Origin: CAJBLF01 sp041663325
GTDB taxonomy: Bacteria; Patescibacteriota; Gracilibacteria; Absconditabacterales; Absconditicoccaceae
Length of the DNA stretch: 64,000 bases
Direction: 5' to 3'
Assembly (NCBI GenBank): GCA_041663325.1
Contig: JBAZRN010000004.1
Span: 1-64,000 of the forward strand
Shown here: positions 20,886 through 31,491 of the stretch, piece by piece
How the letters are laid out: each line of letters starts with the position of its first letter
Numbering within the stretch: the first letter of the stretch is position 1
The notes under the pieces: generated by a model
Database searches by the model: none
What the model saw: only the letters and a program-made list of their open reading frames with translations
What the model was told of the DNA's origin: nothing
Translations under genes and position numbers: made by a program

Positions 20886-22790
20886 ATGGAACAAATTATC
20901 CTTCAGCTGATCCAAACTCAATCGCAAGACCGTAATCTTGACCTTCTTACCCATCTCAAGAGAGATTTTTCCAAAAAACATAATTTGCCTAATCTTCCTT
21001 CCAATATTCAGCTCCTGCAAGCATATTATACCTTGCTTAAAGCGAAGAAAATCATCAAAGATCCACAGATAGAGCAACTGCTCAAAAAAAGAGCGATTAG
21101 GTCTAGCTCGTGAATTGTAGCTATTCAAGTGCTGACTAAACCATTTCCTTGCCCTGGACAATGTATTTTTTGTCCCAATGATCCCACGATGCCCAAGAGC
21201 TATATCAAATCAGAGCCAGGCGCGATGAGAGCATTGCTCCATCATTTTGATCCGATGAAACAAGTGTATAATAGATTACTCTCGCTTACGTTAACCGGTC
21301 ATGAAACAGATAAGATAGAGATGATTGTGCTCGGATGAACATTTGATGTATATACCAAAGCGTATAAAATAAAATTCGTTAAACAGCTCTACGACGCCTG
21401 CAATACTTTCGATGCATACTTCAAAAACATAAAGATTTCTACCACTCAGAGATATGCGCATACGACTGTCGATGAAACTAAGACAATAAAATATTCCAAA
21501 AATATCGCCGAAGCCCTCACAAAAAACGAAAACACAGCTCATAGAATTATCTGATTGACTATAGAAACCAGACCAGAATACGTGACTGACGCTAACTGTC
21601 AATTCCGACGTGAACTTGGAGTGACGAGGATAGAAATGGGCGTACAGTCATTGGATGAAAAAGTTTTAGCGATGAACAAAAGAGGTCATACTGTTAAACA
21701 AGCACGCGAAGCCTGTCATAAACTCAGACAATATGGCTTCAAATTTTGTCTGCACGTCATGCCAGGACTTTATGGTTCAACGTATGCAAAAGATTTAGCG
21801 ACATTTAAAAACTTATACATTGACCCATTCTTCAAGCCAGATGAAATAAAATTTTATCCTACTTCCGTCATTCCCAATACTCAACTTTGTAAACTCTATA
21901 AACAAGGAAAATACAAACCTCTTGAAACAGAAGATATAAAAAAACTTATCAGACAGACCTTTCTTCACGTTATCCCTCCTTATACCAGGATTAAACGTCT
22001 CATTCGCGATATCCCTGCTAACGAAATTATTGCCTGAAGTACAGTGACAAATCTTTCTCAGCTTATGCACGAAGAAATAAAATGAAGAATGAAGAATGAA
22101 GAATGAAGAATGAAGGGATTTTATGAAAGATTATATGGGGATCATACACTTTTCAAAACAACAAAAGAATTTTTGAAACAAGAAATTACCAATTATACGA
22201 CCCCAACTTCTCGGGGGAGCAAATTACCAATAACGACGTGAATAAAAAATCAATCTAGGGATAATATTCAAACCTTCATCATCGGAAAGCAGCCAGATCT
22301 AGTCAGTTTCAGAAATTTTGTTTCATTGGATACTAGAAGTAGAGAGATTAGAAATAAGCTAAAAGCAGAAAGCTCAAAGCTTAAAGCTATAGTTAATTTA
22401 GTTATTAGAAAATACTTGAGTAGTGGGGGAGTGGAATACTTTATTTCATGTGAAGACCAGTTAGGATATTTATACGGTTTTACAAGATTGCTTTTGCCGA
22501 CTAAGGGACAAGGGGTTAGGATCAAGGGACTTGGTAATGATACTGCGATAATTAGAGAACTTCATGTGTATGGACAAGTAGAATGATTAAAAGACTGACA
22601 GATTAAAATATTAAAAGATTGAAAGACTCAACATACGTGATTTGGTAAACAACTCATGGAAATAGCAGAACAAATTTCTCATTCACGTAAATACAAAAAG
22701 CTTTCCGTAATCTCCGGCATTGGCGTCAGAGCGTATTACAGAAAGCTTTGATATAAACTTGAGTGAACGTATATGATTAAAAAGATATAA
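20886..22790 (+). CDS. elp3: Elp3-like tRNA U34 carboxymethyltransferase (radical SAM/GNAT)
   Basis: A 634-aa enzyme that builds the cm5U family of modifications at tRNA wobble uridines. The radical-SAM part has the cluster motif CPGQCIFCPND near residue 95, then TIETRPEY and TRIEMGVQSLD. The C-terminal acetyltransferase part includes GVEYFISCED, IRELHVYGQ, QHTGFGKQLM and GVRAYYRKLGYKLEG. Family-unlike insertions carry repeat DNA: AGAATGA units (about 22083-22115), an AATTACCAATTA/CGGGGGAG piece (22186-22240) and an AAAGCTCAAAGCTTAAAGCT piece (22366-22390). The start at 20886 is favoured over 20835. Its 3' end overlaps the convergent gene by 14 bp. Confidence 0.95.
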
Positions 22791-24276
22791 ACTTTCTCTT
22801 TTTAGGATATTTAGTTCGATTGTCCTTATTGTATCAGATGTTTTGATCTATCTTTTTAAATTCATCAGGATCGACGCCAAAATAATTAGGATTTTCTATA
22901 GCGTAAGAAAATCATTCAGCATAAAGCTGAGTCGGATTATCTTCTACAGTTATCTTAAGATAGAGAAAAAGATAAGCTTTCCTCTCAGGAGTTGTTTGTA
23001 CAGACAAGGTCTGGTCATAGGATTTTTTTACTGCATCCAAAAAAGCATTTTTTTCTTCATCATTAGCAAATCTTAGTTTTGATCCGTCCAAAAATGATGT
23101 AAAATTTTTAATAGCTTTTTTGTTTTTGGCGAGAGAAAACAAATTTTCTCTAAATGTTGTTTCTATTTCTCCCTGTTCTGCATAATGGTCTTTAGATCAA
23201 AAATATTCGTTAAGTTTCTTGTCGATTTTGTGTATCATATCATCATATCATGTTTTCAGCTCTTGAGGACTCATTGGTGTAAAGATTTCTGGTTTATTAG
23301 GATTTTCATCAGTTTTAATCTGAGGAATCGATGGTTTAACTTGAGGAATCGATGTTATAGTAGTTTCTACTATTTTCCCTTTGTGAAGTCTTTCGTAGTT
23401 GTTCTTTTCTGATTGCACTGCATTGATAGAACTATTGACAGCAAATTCATTGGATTTGTCAGCTTTGATTGTTTTATCCAAAGCTGTTATTTTAGTATCA
23501 AGTGCATCTATTTTTTTCTGAAGCAATTCTGGCGTCATCAAAGATTCTTTTTGGATTTGTAAATCACTGATTTCTCTCATTAAAGTTTTATATTTTTCTT
23601 TTTCTGCTTGCGTGCTGTATTTGGTAAGAGTTATCGCATCCAATAAATACTGTTTTTTAGCGATTTGGCTTGATATGCTATTCAACTGAGCCTGTGTGTT
23701 TATTTCTGTCGCGGTTTGTTTTTTAATGTTTTCGGTATGACATGAATTATACATTTTCAAGATCAATTCTGGCGTGATAGTACCATCAAACATCAGTATA
23801 GGTGTCCCATTGCCCAGATCTGTTTTAGCTATTTTTTCTAATAAAAGTGTGGTATTTGGTCACATATATCCATCAATTTCTTCTGCTGATGTAAAATATG
23901 CGGTCTGTTTCAAATTTTTTCTCACAGTAATATCTTTGACGCCATCGACGCAATCTTCAGCAAGCGCTTGAACCAATGCTATACCATTGTCTTTTAAATA
24001 TTTAGTTGCTGCGATCGCCTTCTCGTAACGAGAAGAAATATCGGGATTCCCTTTGATAGTATCTTTTATTTTATTTATCGTAAGATCTACCGACGTCAAA
24101 AAGCCATCGTTTATTTTATTCATATTTTCTATATGAACGTTGTTCATGATCTCATTATAGAGATTACGACCTTGTTTTTTGATATCTTTATAGACGCCTT
24201 CCACAGAAGTATTTTTAATTAATTCTTTCTCTGTATCAGATAGTCCAGCTTTGTAATCTAAATTTCCCATAGGCAT
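22777..24276 (-). CDS. Hypothetical protein, cytoplasmic, coiled-coil
   Basis: A 499-aa protein with no signal peptide or membrane helix. It is mostly helical; residues about 180-300 look like a coiled coil (KKIDALDTKITALDKTIKA), followed by a Pro-rich linker (SIPQVKPSIPQIKTDENP) and a C-terminal helical domain. A few UGA-Gly codons show it belongs to this genome. Starts at 24276 or 24270 are both possible. In style it resembles the unknown proteins at 46030 and 62724. Not recognised. Confidence 0.75.
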
Positions 24277-24336
24277 GAGAATAGCAGAGCAAATAAAATA
24301 CAGTTGATTATATCCTTTTTTCTTTTTTTGTCAAAA

Positions 24337-24430
24337 AAAGCTTTCCGTAATCTCTGGCATCGGTGTCAGAGCGTAGTACAGAAAGCTTTAATAAAAACTT
24401 GAGTAAAATTATATGGTGAAGAAATTATGA
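24337..24430 (+). pseudogene. Duplicated 3'-end fragment of elp3
   Basis: About 50 bases match the elp3 3' region almost exactly (AAAAAGCTTTCCGTAATCTC onward). The similarity continues more weakly to the end of the gene. In the elp3 frame it encodes KKLSVISGIGVRA, then TAG and TAA stops, so it is a dead copy. It lies 1.6 kb from the parent, beyond the 499-aa gene, suggesting a local duplication or insertion. Confidence 0.85.
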
Positions 24431-24542
24431 TGATCGTTATTTTTGTTCAATAAACACCTGAAGAGAAGCTCAATACAAACAACACCCGTTCCTAGATGTC
24501 TCTTATGTCTGTTTGAAACTTAGAAATTGAAAATTAGAAATT

Positions 24543-26444
24543 TTACATATCAATCTCTTTGACACTCTTTGCGTGCGTCAAAATGAAATGTTTTCTAGAC
24601 TGTACATCTTCACCCATAAGGATTCTGAATAATCTATCTGCTTCTTCTGCATCTTCTACCGTGATTTGATTTAATGTTCTGCGTTCTGGATTCATAGTCG
24701 TATCTCGAAGTTGTTCTGCATTCATTTCTCCAAGACCTTTATATCTCTGGACTTCAACTTTATCTTTATCGAATCCGTACATATCCGGTGTGTGTTCTTC
24801 ATCGTAGACATATTCTTCCTTTTTTCCTTGAGTGAATTTATAGATAGGAGGACAAGCGGCATAAACATGTCCATGCTCGATCAATGGTCTCATAAATCTG
24901 AAGAAAAAAGTCAGCAATAATGTTCTGATATGTGCTCCATCCACGTCAGCATCCGTCATGATGATGATCTTGTCGTATCTCAATCCTTCGAAATCAAAAT
25001 TATCTTTTACTCCGGTTCCTATAGCGGTAATCAATGCTTTCACTTCGTTGTTCGCCATGATTTTCTGAATCACTGCTTGTTCAGTATTCAAAATTTTACC
25101 TCTCAATGGTAAGATAGCTTGGAAGTTACTGTTACGTCATTGTTTTGCAGTACCTCACGCAGATTCTCCCTCGACAATATACATTTCAGTTCATTCCTTG
25201 TTCTTTCTCGCACAATCCGCTAACTTACCAGGCAGTACTCATCCCGCCAAAATATTTTTCCTCAATACGGTTTCTTTGGCAAATTTAGCTGCCAATCTTG
25301 CTCTCGCAGCAAGTTCTACTTTTTGGAATATCTTATCAAACTCTCCTTCATTATTTGCAAAGTATTCTTTGAGATACTCATAGACTACTTTTTCCACTTC
25401 AGGTCTTACATAACTATTTCCAAGTTTTCCTTTAGTCTGTCCCTCAAATTGCGGTTCAGGGATCTTAACGGTGACGATAGCATACAATCCATCAGTTACG
25501 TCAGAATATTGGAATTCTCATATTTTCTTATTGATCTTATCTTTTTCTTTTCCTACTTCATTGATGACGTTCAACAGCGCTGATTTGAATCCAAGGATAT
25601 GCGTTCCTCCATCAATAGTTGGGATATTATTCACGTAGGAGAGGATATGATCATTTGGACTATCTACGAATTCAAATGCGATTTCAGCAAGACAATCCTT
25701 TCCTTCTGCCTTGAAATAATGCGCTGAAGAAAGCGGCATCTGAGTACCTACAAGATTTTTCAACCAGGTCTTAATACCTCATTCGAAATAAAATCTTTGT
25801 TTGAATCCTGTTTTCTTGTTCACGAAATTAAACGTAATACCAGGAGAAAGATATGCTGATTGTTTCATCCTCGCAATCTCGATGGATTGAGAAAATTCTA
25901 CGGTTTCAAATACTGTTGCATCGGGTTTGAATTTAACGGTTGTTCCTACTTTATCACTTTCACCCATTTCTTGGATTTCTCCGTCAGGTATGCCTCTTTG
26001 ATATCTTTGAAAATATTTTTTTCCATTTTTATACACGGTAACTTCTAACCATTCACTCAACGCATTGACGACAGAAGCTCCTACTCCATGAAGTCCTCCT
26101 GAAATTTTATACGCTCCTTTATCGAATTTACCTCCTGCATGCAAAACCGTGAAAACGGTTTCAAGCGCAGATTTACCTGTTTTCTCATGTTTATCTACAG
26201 GGATACCTCTTCCGTTATCGTGGATGGTTACAGATCCGTCTTCATTTAAACAGGTTGTGATAGTAGTACAATATCCTGCCAACGCTTCATCAACGGCGTT
26301 ATCTATGATTTCCTGTACGAGATGGTGCAATCCTTTTGCGTCAGTGGATCAGATATACATTCCTGGTCTAAGTCTAACGGGTTCTAATCCTTCTAATACT
26401 TTGATGTGCGAGGCATCATAGTCTTTTGAATTTAATTCTGCCAT
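24543..26444 (-). CDS. gyrB: DNA gyrase subunit B
   Basis: A 633-aa ATPase subunit of gyrase, which introduces negative supercoils. Features in order: LEPVRLRPGMYIGSTDAKGL, EIIDNAVDEA, HDNGRGIPVD, ISGGLHGVGASVVNALSEW (ATP lid), then TOPRIM EGESAGGTAKQGR with TDADVDGAHI, and the C-terminal QRYKGLGEMNAEQLWDTTM. The Trp of QLW is CGA at 24705-24707. Gly in MYIGS is TGA. The long E. coli-type insertion is absent, as in most bacteria. gyrA is in the window but 31 kb away. Confidence 0.98.
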
Positions 26445-26499
26445 TTCTTTCTATAGTAAACTAGTTAAAATAACAATTAAATGTATTAATTATACATTA

Positions 26500-26600
26500 G
26501 AGATGATAAATTAGAGATGATAAATGATAGATTTAGGATTTTGTTACACTATGGACTATTGTAGATTATAATAGTTTATAAAAACAAATACTATCACTGT
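26500..26600. repeat. Short AT-rich repeats upstream of gyrB
   Basis: AGAGATGATAAATT is repeated in tandem. GACTATTGTAGATTATAATAG at about 26552-26572 matches, with changes, sequences at 35626-35650 (inverted) and 50217-50243. No gene is seen in this 165-bp spacer. Confidence 0.5.
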
Positions 26601-26609
26601 GAGTTAATT

Positions 26610-27878
26610 TTAGTCGTCAAGATAGTCGTCATCATCGTCAAATCTGCTCATATAATCATCTTCTTCATCTTCATCATCAGCTTCTTTTGCTTTTCTTCAT
26701 TTCTTCTTTTTTTTGCCTTCATCGGCCTCGAGTTTAGCAATATCATCTTCGATTCCAAGTATTTTTTGCAGCCCCGCATGTTCTTTGAGTTTCTGGATGA
26801 CCTTTTGTTCAATCTGTCTCACTCTTTCTCTCGTAACGTTAAATTCTTCTCAGACTTGTTCAAGCGTATATCTTGGACCATCAATTCCATACCTCATTTT
26901 CACGATTTTTGCTTCTCTATCATCGAGCATTCCAAGGATCATATCAAGATTATTTCTTAACGCATTTTTTTCTGCAAATTGATCTGGTCTGAGTGTATTT
27001 CCATCTTCGATAAGATCAGCGAGGGTGTCTCTTCATTCATCTCCCACCTCTCTATCCAATGATACATTTCCAAAAATCACTTCTTCAAGCTTTTTAATTT
27101 TCTTGATAGGAAATCCAAGTTTTTGACCGATTTCTTTGGATGTCGGCTCTCTTCAAAGTTTTTGAAATAATAATTGATACGTTTTGTTGTACGAATTAAT
27201 TTCATCTATCAGATGGACAGGAATCCTTACATGCTTGGTCATATCTGCAATCGCTTTGGTAATGCTTTGTTTGATCCGTCGCGTTGCATAGGTGGAAAAT
27301 TTAAATTCTTTTTCTGGATCAAATTTTTCTATCGCCTTGATCAACCCAATATTCCCTTCCTGAATAAGGTCAGAAAAACTCAATCTCGATCAGAAAAATC
27401 TTTTCGCTATACTAATAACCAATCTCAAATTTGATTCTATCAATTTCTTTTTCGCTTCATCATCGCCTTTTTTTACACGTCTTGAAATATCTCTTTCTTC
27501 TTCGGAATTGAGTAAAGGAATTTTAGATATTTCATTGAAATAGAGTTTGATGAAATCTTTATGTTGAGTTTGATTGGTGTTTTTTTTGGTATCGTAGAGT
27601 TCTATTTTTCCAAGTTTGGTCTCTTTATTTGCTTCTTTCGCCTCTTTTTCGAGTGTCTCTTCGATAGTAATGATTTTGATATTGAGTTTTTCAGCGAGCT
27701 CATAGAATTTTTCTATCATTTTGATGCTGAGATCCATATCATCCACATCTGCGATGACATCTTCTTCATTGATGATAGTATTATCAAAGCCATTCTTTAA
27801 GAGATCTTGAAGCGGTTTACTGAGTTCTCCAATATCATCCTGAAAACTATCTCGTAATTGCTTCTGAATTTTTTGCAT
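26610..27878 (-). CDS. rpoD: Primary sigma factor RpoD/SigA
   Basis: A 422-aa sigma-70 with regions 1.2 to 4. Region 2 is NLRLVISIAKRF, LIQEGNIGLIKAIEKFDPE and FKFSTYATWWIKQSITKAI; the Trp-Trp pair that melts the -10 element is CGG-CGA on the plus complement at 27276-27281 (codons CGA CGG). Region 3 is HVRIPVHLIDEIN, and region 4 is RYTLEQVGEEFNVTRERVRQIEQ. The N-terminus is acidic and the C-terminal tail has a long Lys stretch followed by Asp/Glu-rich sequence, an unusual tail after region 4. Confidence 0.98.
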
Positions 27879-27952
27879 AGAAGATCAAAATAGGATAAAA
27901 AGCAATGGATAAGCTATATTTAGCTATATAATGTAAATATGTCGTTAAATAT

Positions 27953-27980
27953 TTGACATTTATGTAAAAATGTATATAAT
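27953..27980 (+). promoter_or_regulatory. Consensus sigma-70 promoter
   Basis: TTGACA and TATAAT are separated by 16 bases, both perfect consensus. The start point should fall near 27987 and the transcript reads into a short structured RNA rather than a gene. It faces away from rpoD. Confidence 0.85.
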
Positions 27981-27986
27981 ATAGAC

Positions 27987-28060
27987 GTGTAGTGAAGCCA
28001 TACGTTTAAATAACGTATTAAGAAAGGACTCTATCTTACCCAAGATATGGGTCTTTTTTA
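27987..28060 (+). ncRNA. Candidate small RNA, about 70 nt
   Basis: Between a perfect promoter and a strong terminator lies about 70 bases with no plausible ORF. The hairpin ACGTTTAAATAACGT (5-bp stem) is followed by the terminator GACTC-ATCTT-ACCC-AAGAT-GGGTC and T6. ruvA starts 225 bp further on, so this is unlikely to be only its leader. The rest of the 406-bp rpoD-ruvA spacer is AT-rich with ATTCTAAATTTTAAATTCTA repeats just before ruvA. Family not recognised. Confidence 0.55.
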
Positions 28061-28284
28061 TTTATTGTGTCTCAGTATACAAACAAAAAATAATCACTGA
28101 TTCGCCAATGACATTATGGAGAATAATAATTTACTCCCCAATATCAACCCAAAAACTCATTGAAAAAACCTAGAAAATAAGTATATTGGTAAACCAATAC
28201 TTGTTAATTCTAATACCTGTTAATTCTAAATTTGTGTTTTCAAATTCTGAATTCTAAATTTTAAATTCTAAATTTGTTCGTGAT

Positions 28285-28836
28285 ATGTTTCATTATTTTG
28301 TAGGGAAAATACGTCATCTAGGAGGGGAAACGTTATTAAGCAATGATATGCTTGGTATTCAAGTCCATTATCTTGGAAAACAAAGTCAGTGAGAGTTTTT
28401 TCTCTATCCTTATCTTGATGATAATAAAAAAACTATTTTCTATTATTGTTTTGATACAATAGAACAAAAAATATTATTTGAATCGTTGCTCAAAATAAAC
28501 GGTGTCTGACCCAAAACAGCATTTCAAATATCTCAGTTACCAAAGGAAAATCTCCAGCAAGCGCTCAAAAATGTTGATGTAAAATTTTTCCAAGCCATTC
28601 CCGGAATCGGACCAAAATCAGCAAAGAAAATAGTCCTTCAGCTTAGAGGAGCGTTTGACGTGGAAGATATTCAGAGGATGGATATAGATCAGAGATTGTA
28701 TAAAAATATTGTCACCTCGCTCAAGTGATTCGGCTACGGAGTAGATCAGATCAAAAGCACATTGCAAAGATACGAATGAACGGTCACCAAAGACAATATA
28801 TCAGAGGTCATCAAACGGATAATTGGACAGATATAA
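28285..28836 (+). CDS. ruvA: Holliday junction DNA helicase subunit RuvA
   Basis: A 183-aa protein that binds four-way DNA junctions and loads RuvB. N-terminal OB fold (YFVGKIRHLGGETLL), two helix-hairpin-helix motifs (LLKINGVGPKTAFQIS and FFQAIPGIGPKSAKKIVLQL) and a C-terminal domain III (LKGFGYGVDQIKSTLQ) are in the usual order. TGA codes Gly in NGVGPK and LKGFG. ruvC is at 44403; ruvB was not seen in the window. Confidence 0.93.
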
Positions 28837-28846
28837 TTTTTTTCAA

Positions 28847-28866
28847 CCTGGTACTTTAGTGCCAGG
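28847..28866. other. Hairpin after ruvA
   Basis: CCTGGTAC-TTTA-GTGCCAGG can form an 8-bp stem with one wobble pair. It lacks a T tract, so it is a weak terminator at best; it abuts the minisatellite. Confidence 0.4.
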
Positions 28867-28980
28867 CAATAGCCAAAAAGACGAGGCAATAGCCAAAAAG
28901 ACGAGGCAATAGCCAAAAAGACGAGGCAATAGCCAAAAAGACGAGGCAATAGCCAAAAAGACGAGGCAATAGCCAAATAA
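28864..28980. repeat. 20-bp minisatellite, six copies
   Basis: The unit AGGCAATAGCCAAAAAGACG occurs in six direct copies with no spacers; the last is truncated. The first copy begins in the right arm of the preceding hairpin. Because there are no unique spacers it is not a CRISPR array. Confidence 0.95.
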
Positions 28981-29083
28981 ACATTAGAACTATTAGTTTT
29001 GATCTTTTTCTTATATTTACAAATTAGCGATAATTTCATATTGACTTTTATATATAATAAAACTATACATGCGTGAATAAGTC

Positions 29084-30916
29084 ATGAAATATTTTTTATT
29101 TTGTGTTCCAATTTGCATGAATTCCAAAAATCTCAAGAAAACGTATGTCCAAACGTATGAGAAATTTTTTCTGGAAAATCAAACCGTTGTTTCAGCGCCT
29201 TTTGTCATCAATCGATCAGGAGATATTCTCAATAATTACAGTGGAGTAGGGATCAAACAAAAGATACCGTTGCGTATGTATATGTGATATACGAGGAGTA
29301 CTGCTAAATGAATTTCTGTCAATAAAATCTATCATCTCGATATGAATGAATATCAATTTATCGAAAATAATGCCGTCGAATATGCTCCATATTTTACAGA
29401 TATAAATAAAGAATTGGAAAAAAAATACGGGAAGTTGCTTGCAGAAGGTGAAGGCATTCAGATTAATATTCTTTCAGAATTGCCTAGAGGAGTGGGATTA
29501 TGATTTGGATCTCTATTAGCATTGTTACTCTCTGTGGTAGTAAATAGAATATGCTGTGACATAGATATCCAAATATTGCAAAACAGCAAAATGGGAACTA
29601 TCAATGAGATCTTGCATGATATCTATAGTCCTTTCTATAAAGTTTTTTCCGATGCGCTGCATTTTGACAAATCTATTTATGGAATGCTCTCTTCAGGGAC
29701 CAAAATAGCAAGTTTTTTTGATGGTTACTATCCGATCGTATCATTTTCTGAGGACGGAGATAAATCATTACTGCCGGAGACAGAAATAGTAAATAGATGT
29801 TATGGATTTAAAATTAACCATCTCTTTACATGACTCAGAGAAAACCCATATCTTCCTATTGATTATGGAATTGTTTATTCGGGCAAACCCGTGTTGCTGG
29901 AACAGATAGCAGGAAATAATTACAAAAGCAATCAAAATACTACCAAAACCATAAAATCTGATTTCAAAAAACTTTTTGGCGAAAATTTCAGCAATCTTCA
30001 TACGACCAGAATTCCAAGATTTTATAAATATCTTATCTCACCAGAAACAGATGAATTTGATCTTACGTATGGAAAACTTATGGGCACTATTAGCCTCAAA
30101 ATTTTGTACTATATGTCAAAGATTTATTCTGAAGCGTATGAAGAAACCCATATGCTCCAGTTTCTTGAATCATTAACGAAACTCAGACAAGGAGATTGTG
30201 TGACAAGAAATAGTTCAACAAACTTTTTGAAATTCATCAAATCATTTCTAGAAAACTTTAATGGTCCGCAAAAATATATTTCACTGTCGCCCAACGATAG
30301 CACAATTATGTGATGATCACTGATTTTTGCTATGCCGCTTGAGTGATTTAGAAAAATAGTCGTAGATGCAGCGACCAAAACAAATATAGAATTTATGGGG
30401 TCTAAGCTTATTTATGCAAACTGGATTGATGGGGTGGAATACGAAGGAATAAAATTTGAACAAGATATCAAAGAGGGCATCTATTCAGAGTTTTTGGATT
30501 CTAGTAGTTGTATTCTCAAAATGGGTGATGGTAAAGTGCAGATAGGGAATTGTGATGATGCCATAAAAAATCATAAGAAATGAATTCTTCTGGATATGAT
30601 CAACAATAAGATGTATATCCACGGACGCAAACTCACATCGGACGATCTCCATTCTCAGACAGCAACGGTTGATATCTTGAAAATTTTGATAGAAAATATC
30701 AGCAAGGATGTCTCCAATAAGGAATTCACGGTATCAAGCTATTCCAAGAACAAAAATGATATGTTAGGGAAAATTGTTATCCCGCTGATAGAACTCATAG
30801 AAAAAGAAACGGGGAAAAAATTACCGCTCATCTGCAAATGAAGCATTTATGATTTTTATCTCAAACTCAACTCTTCGGATATAGATATCGCAGTGATCGA
30901 TAAGTTGCAGAAATAA
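29084..30916 (+). CDS. GHMP-kinase-like protein
   Basis: A 610-aa cytoplasmic protein. The segment ILSELPRGVGLGFGSLLALL (residues about 130-150) fits the Pro-x3-Gly-Leu-Gly-Ser-Ser-Ala ATP loop of GHMP kinases, although the second Ser is replaced. Downstream GMLSSGTKIASFFDGYYPIV is where these enzymes have substrate contacts. The C-terminal half (from about residue 400) has no recognised motif. It is much longer than a usual GHMP kinase (300-400 aa). Substrate unknown. It ends at a strong terminator. Confidence 0.6.
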
Positions 30917-30956
30917 TATATTGGGTTTTCAAAGGGCGCAAATGTACAAGCTTCAG

Positions 30957-30995
30957 AACTGACAAAACTTTTTTCCTAACTTTGTCAGTTTTTTT
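30957..30995 (+). terminator. Rho-independent terminator
   Basis: AACTGACAAA and TTTGTCAGTT pair perfectly over 10 bp around a 14-base loop and are followed by T7. It lies 40 bp after the GHMP-like gene. Confidence 0.9.
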
Positions 30996-31046
30996 CTTTT
31001 TCAGTATATATACATTCGAACGTAGTATTTTTATCATAAACTACCG

Positions 31047-31373
31047 ATGGAGCTTTTACAGATATTGCACAAAAATATTCCTCAAAAAAAGAAAGTCTTT
31101 GCGCTATTTCATAAAAAACAACAGCAGGATATTTCTAAATTTCTGCTGCAGATGATAAAAAATGTAAAAAAAGAGATTAAAGATATCAGGATGATCAACT
31201 CATTTTGCATAGAACTTTACGATATCCTGTATCACTACATTATGTTTGATAAAATCAGAGTAATAAAAAAACTCCTCAGATTGCTTGAAGAGTTAGCATT
31301 GCCTATACGTTATGTTGGTGAACAAAAATGGAATGAAACACTTAAAAAAATAACAAAAATAAAAATAACGTAA
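31047..31373 (+). CDS. Small hypothetical helical protein
   Basis: A 108-aa Lys-rich, mostly helical protein (MELLQILHKNIPQKKKVFAL at the start; a Leu-rich LLRLLEELALP near the C-terminus). No membrane helix, signal or known motif. It contains one Gly only, so UGA gives no test. It lies between two terminated units and may be monocistronic. Confidence 0.5.
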   Translation: MELLQILHKNIPQKKKVFALFHKKQQQDISKFLLQMIKNVKKEIKDIRMINSFCIELYDILYHYIMFDKIRVIKKLLRLLEELALPIRYVGEQKWNETLKKITKIKIT

Positions 31374-31491
31374 TTTTTATGTAGCAATTATTCGTTTTAT
31401 GGAGCCTATTTGAGTCATTTTACAAAAAAGAAAACTCCAATTGTATCAGCAAAGGAGGTATGAAAAAAACATGATATATCGGTTTTCTCGT

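Noticed and set aside
25860..26421. Plus-strand frames opposite gyrB
   Set aside because: They are shadows of gyrB, which is complete and highly conserved.
28864..28980. Short direct repeats that could suggest a CRISPR array
   Set aside because: The 20-bp units are directly abutted with no unique spacers, and no cas gene is in the window.
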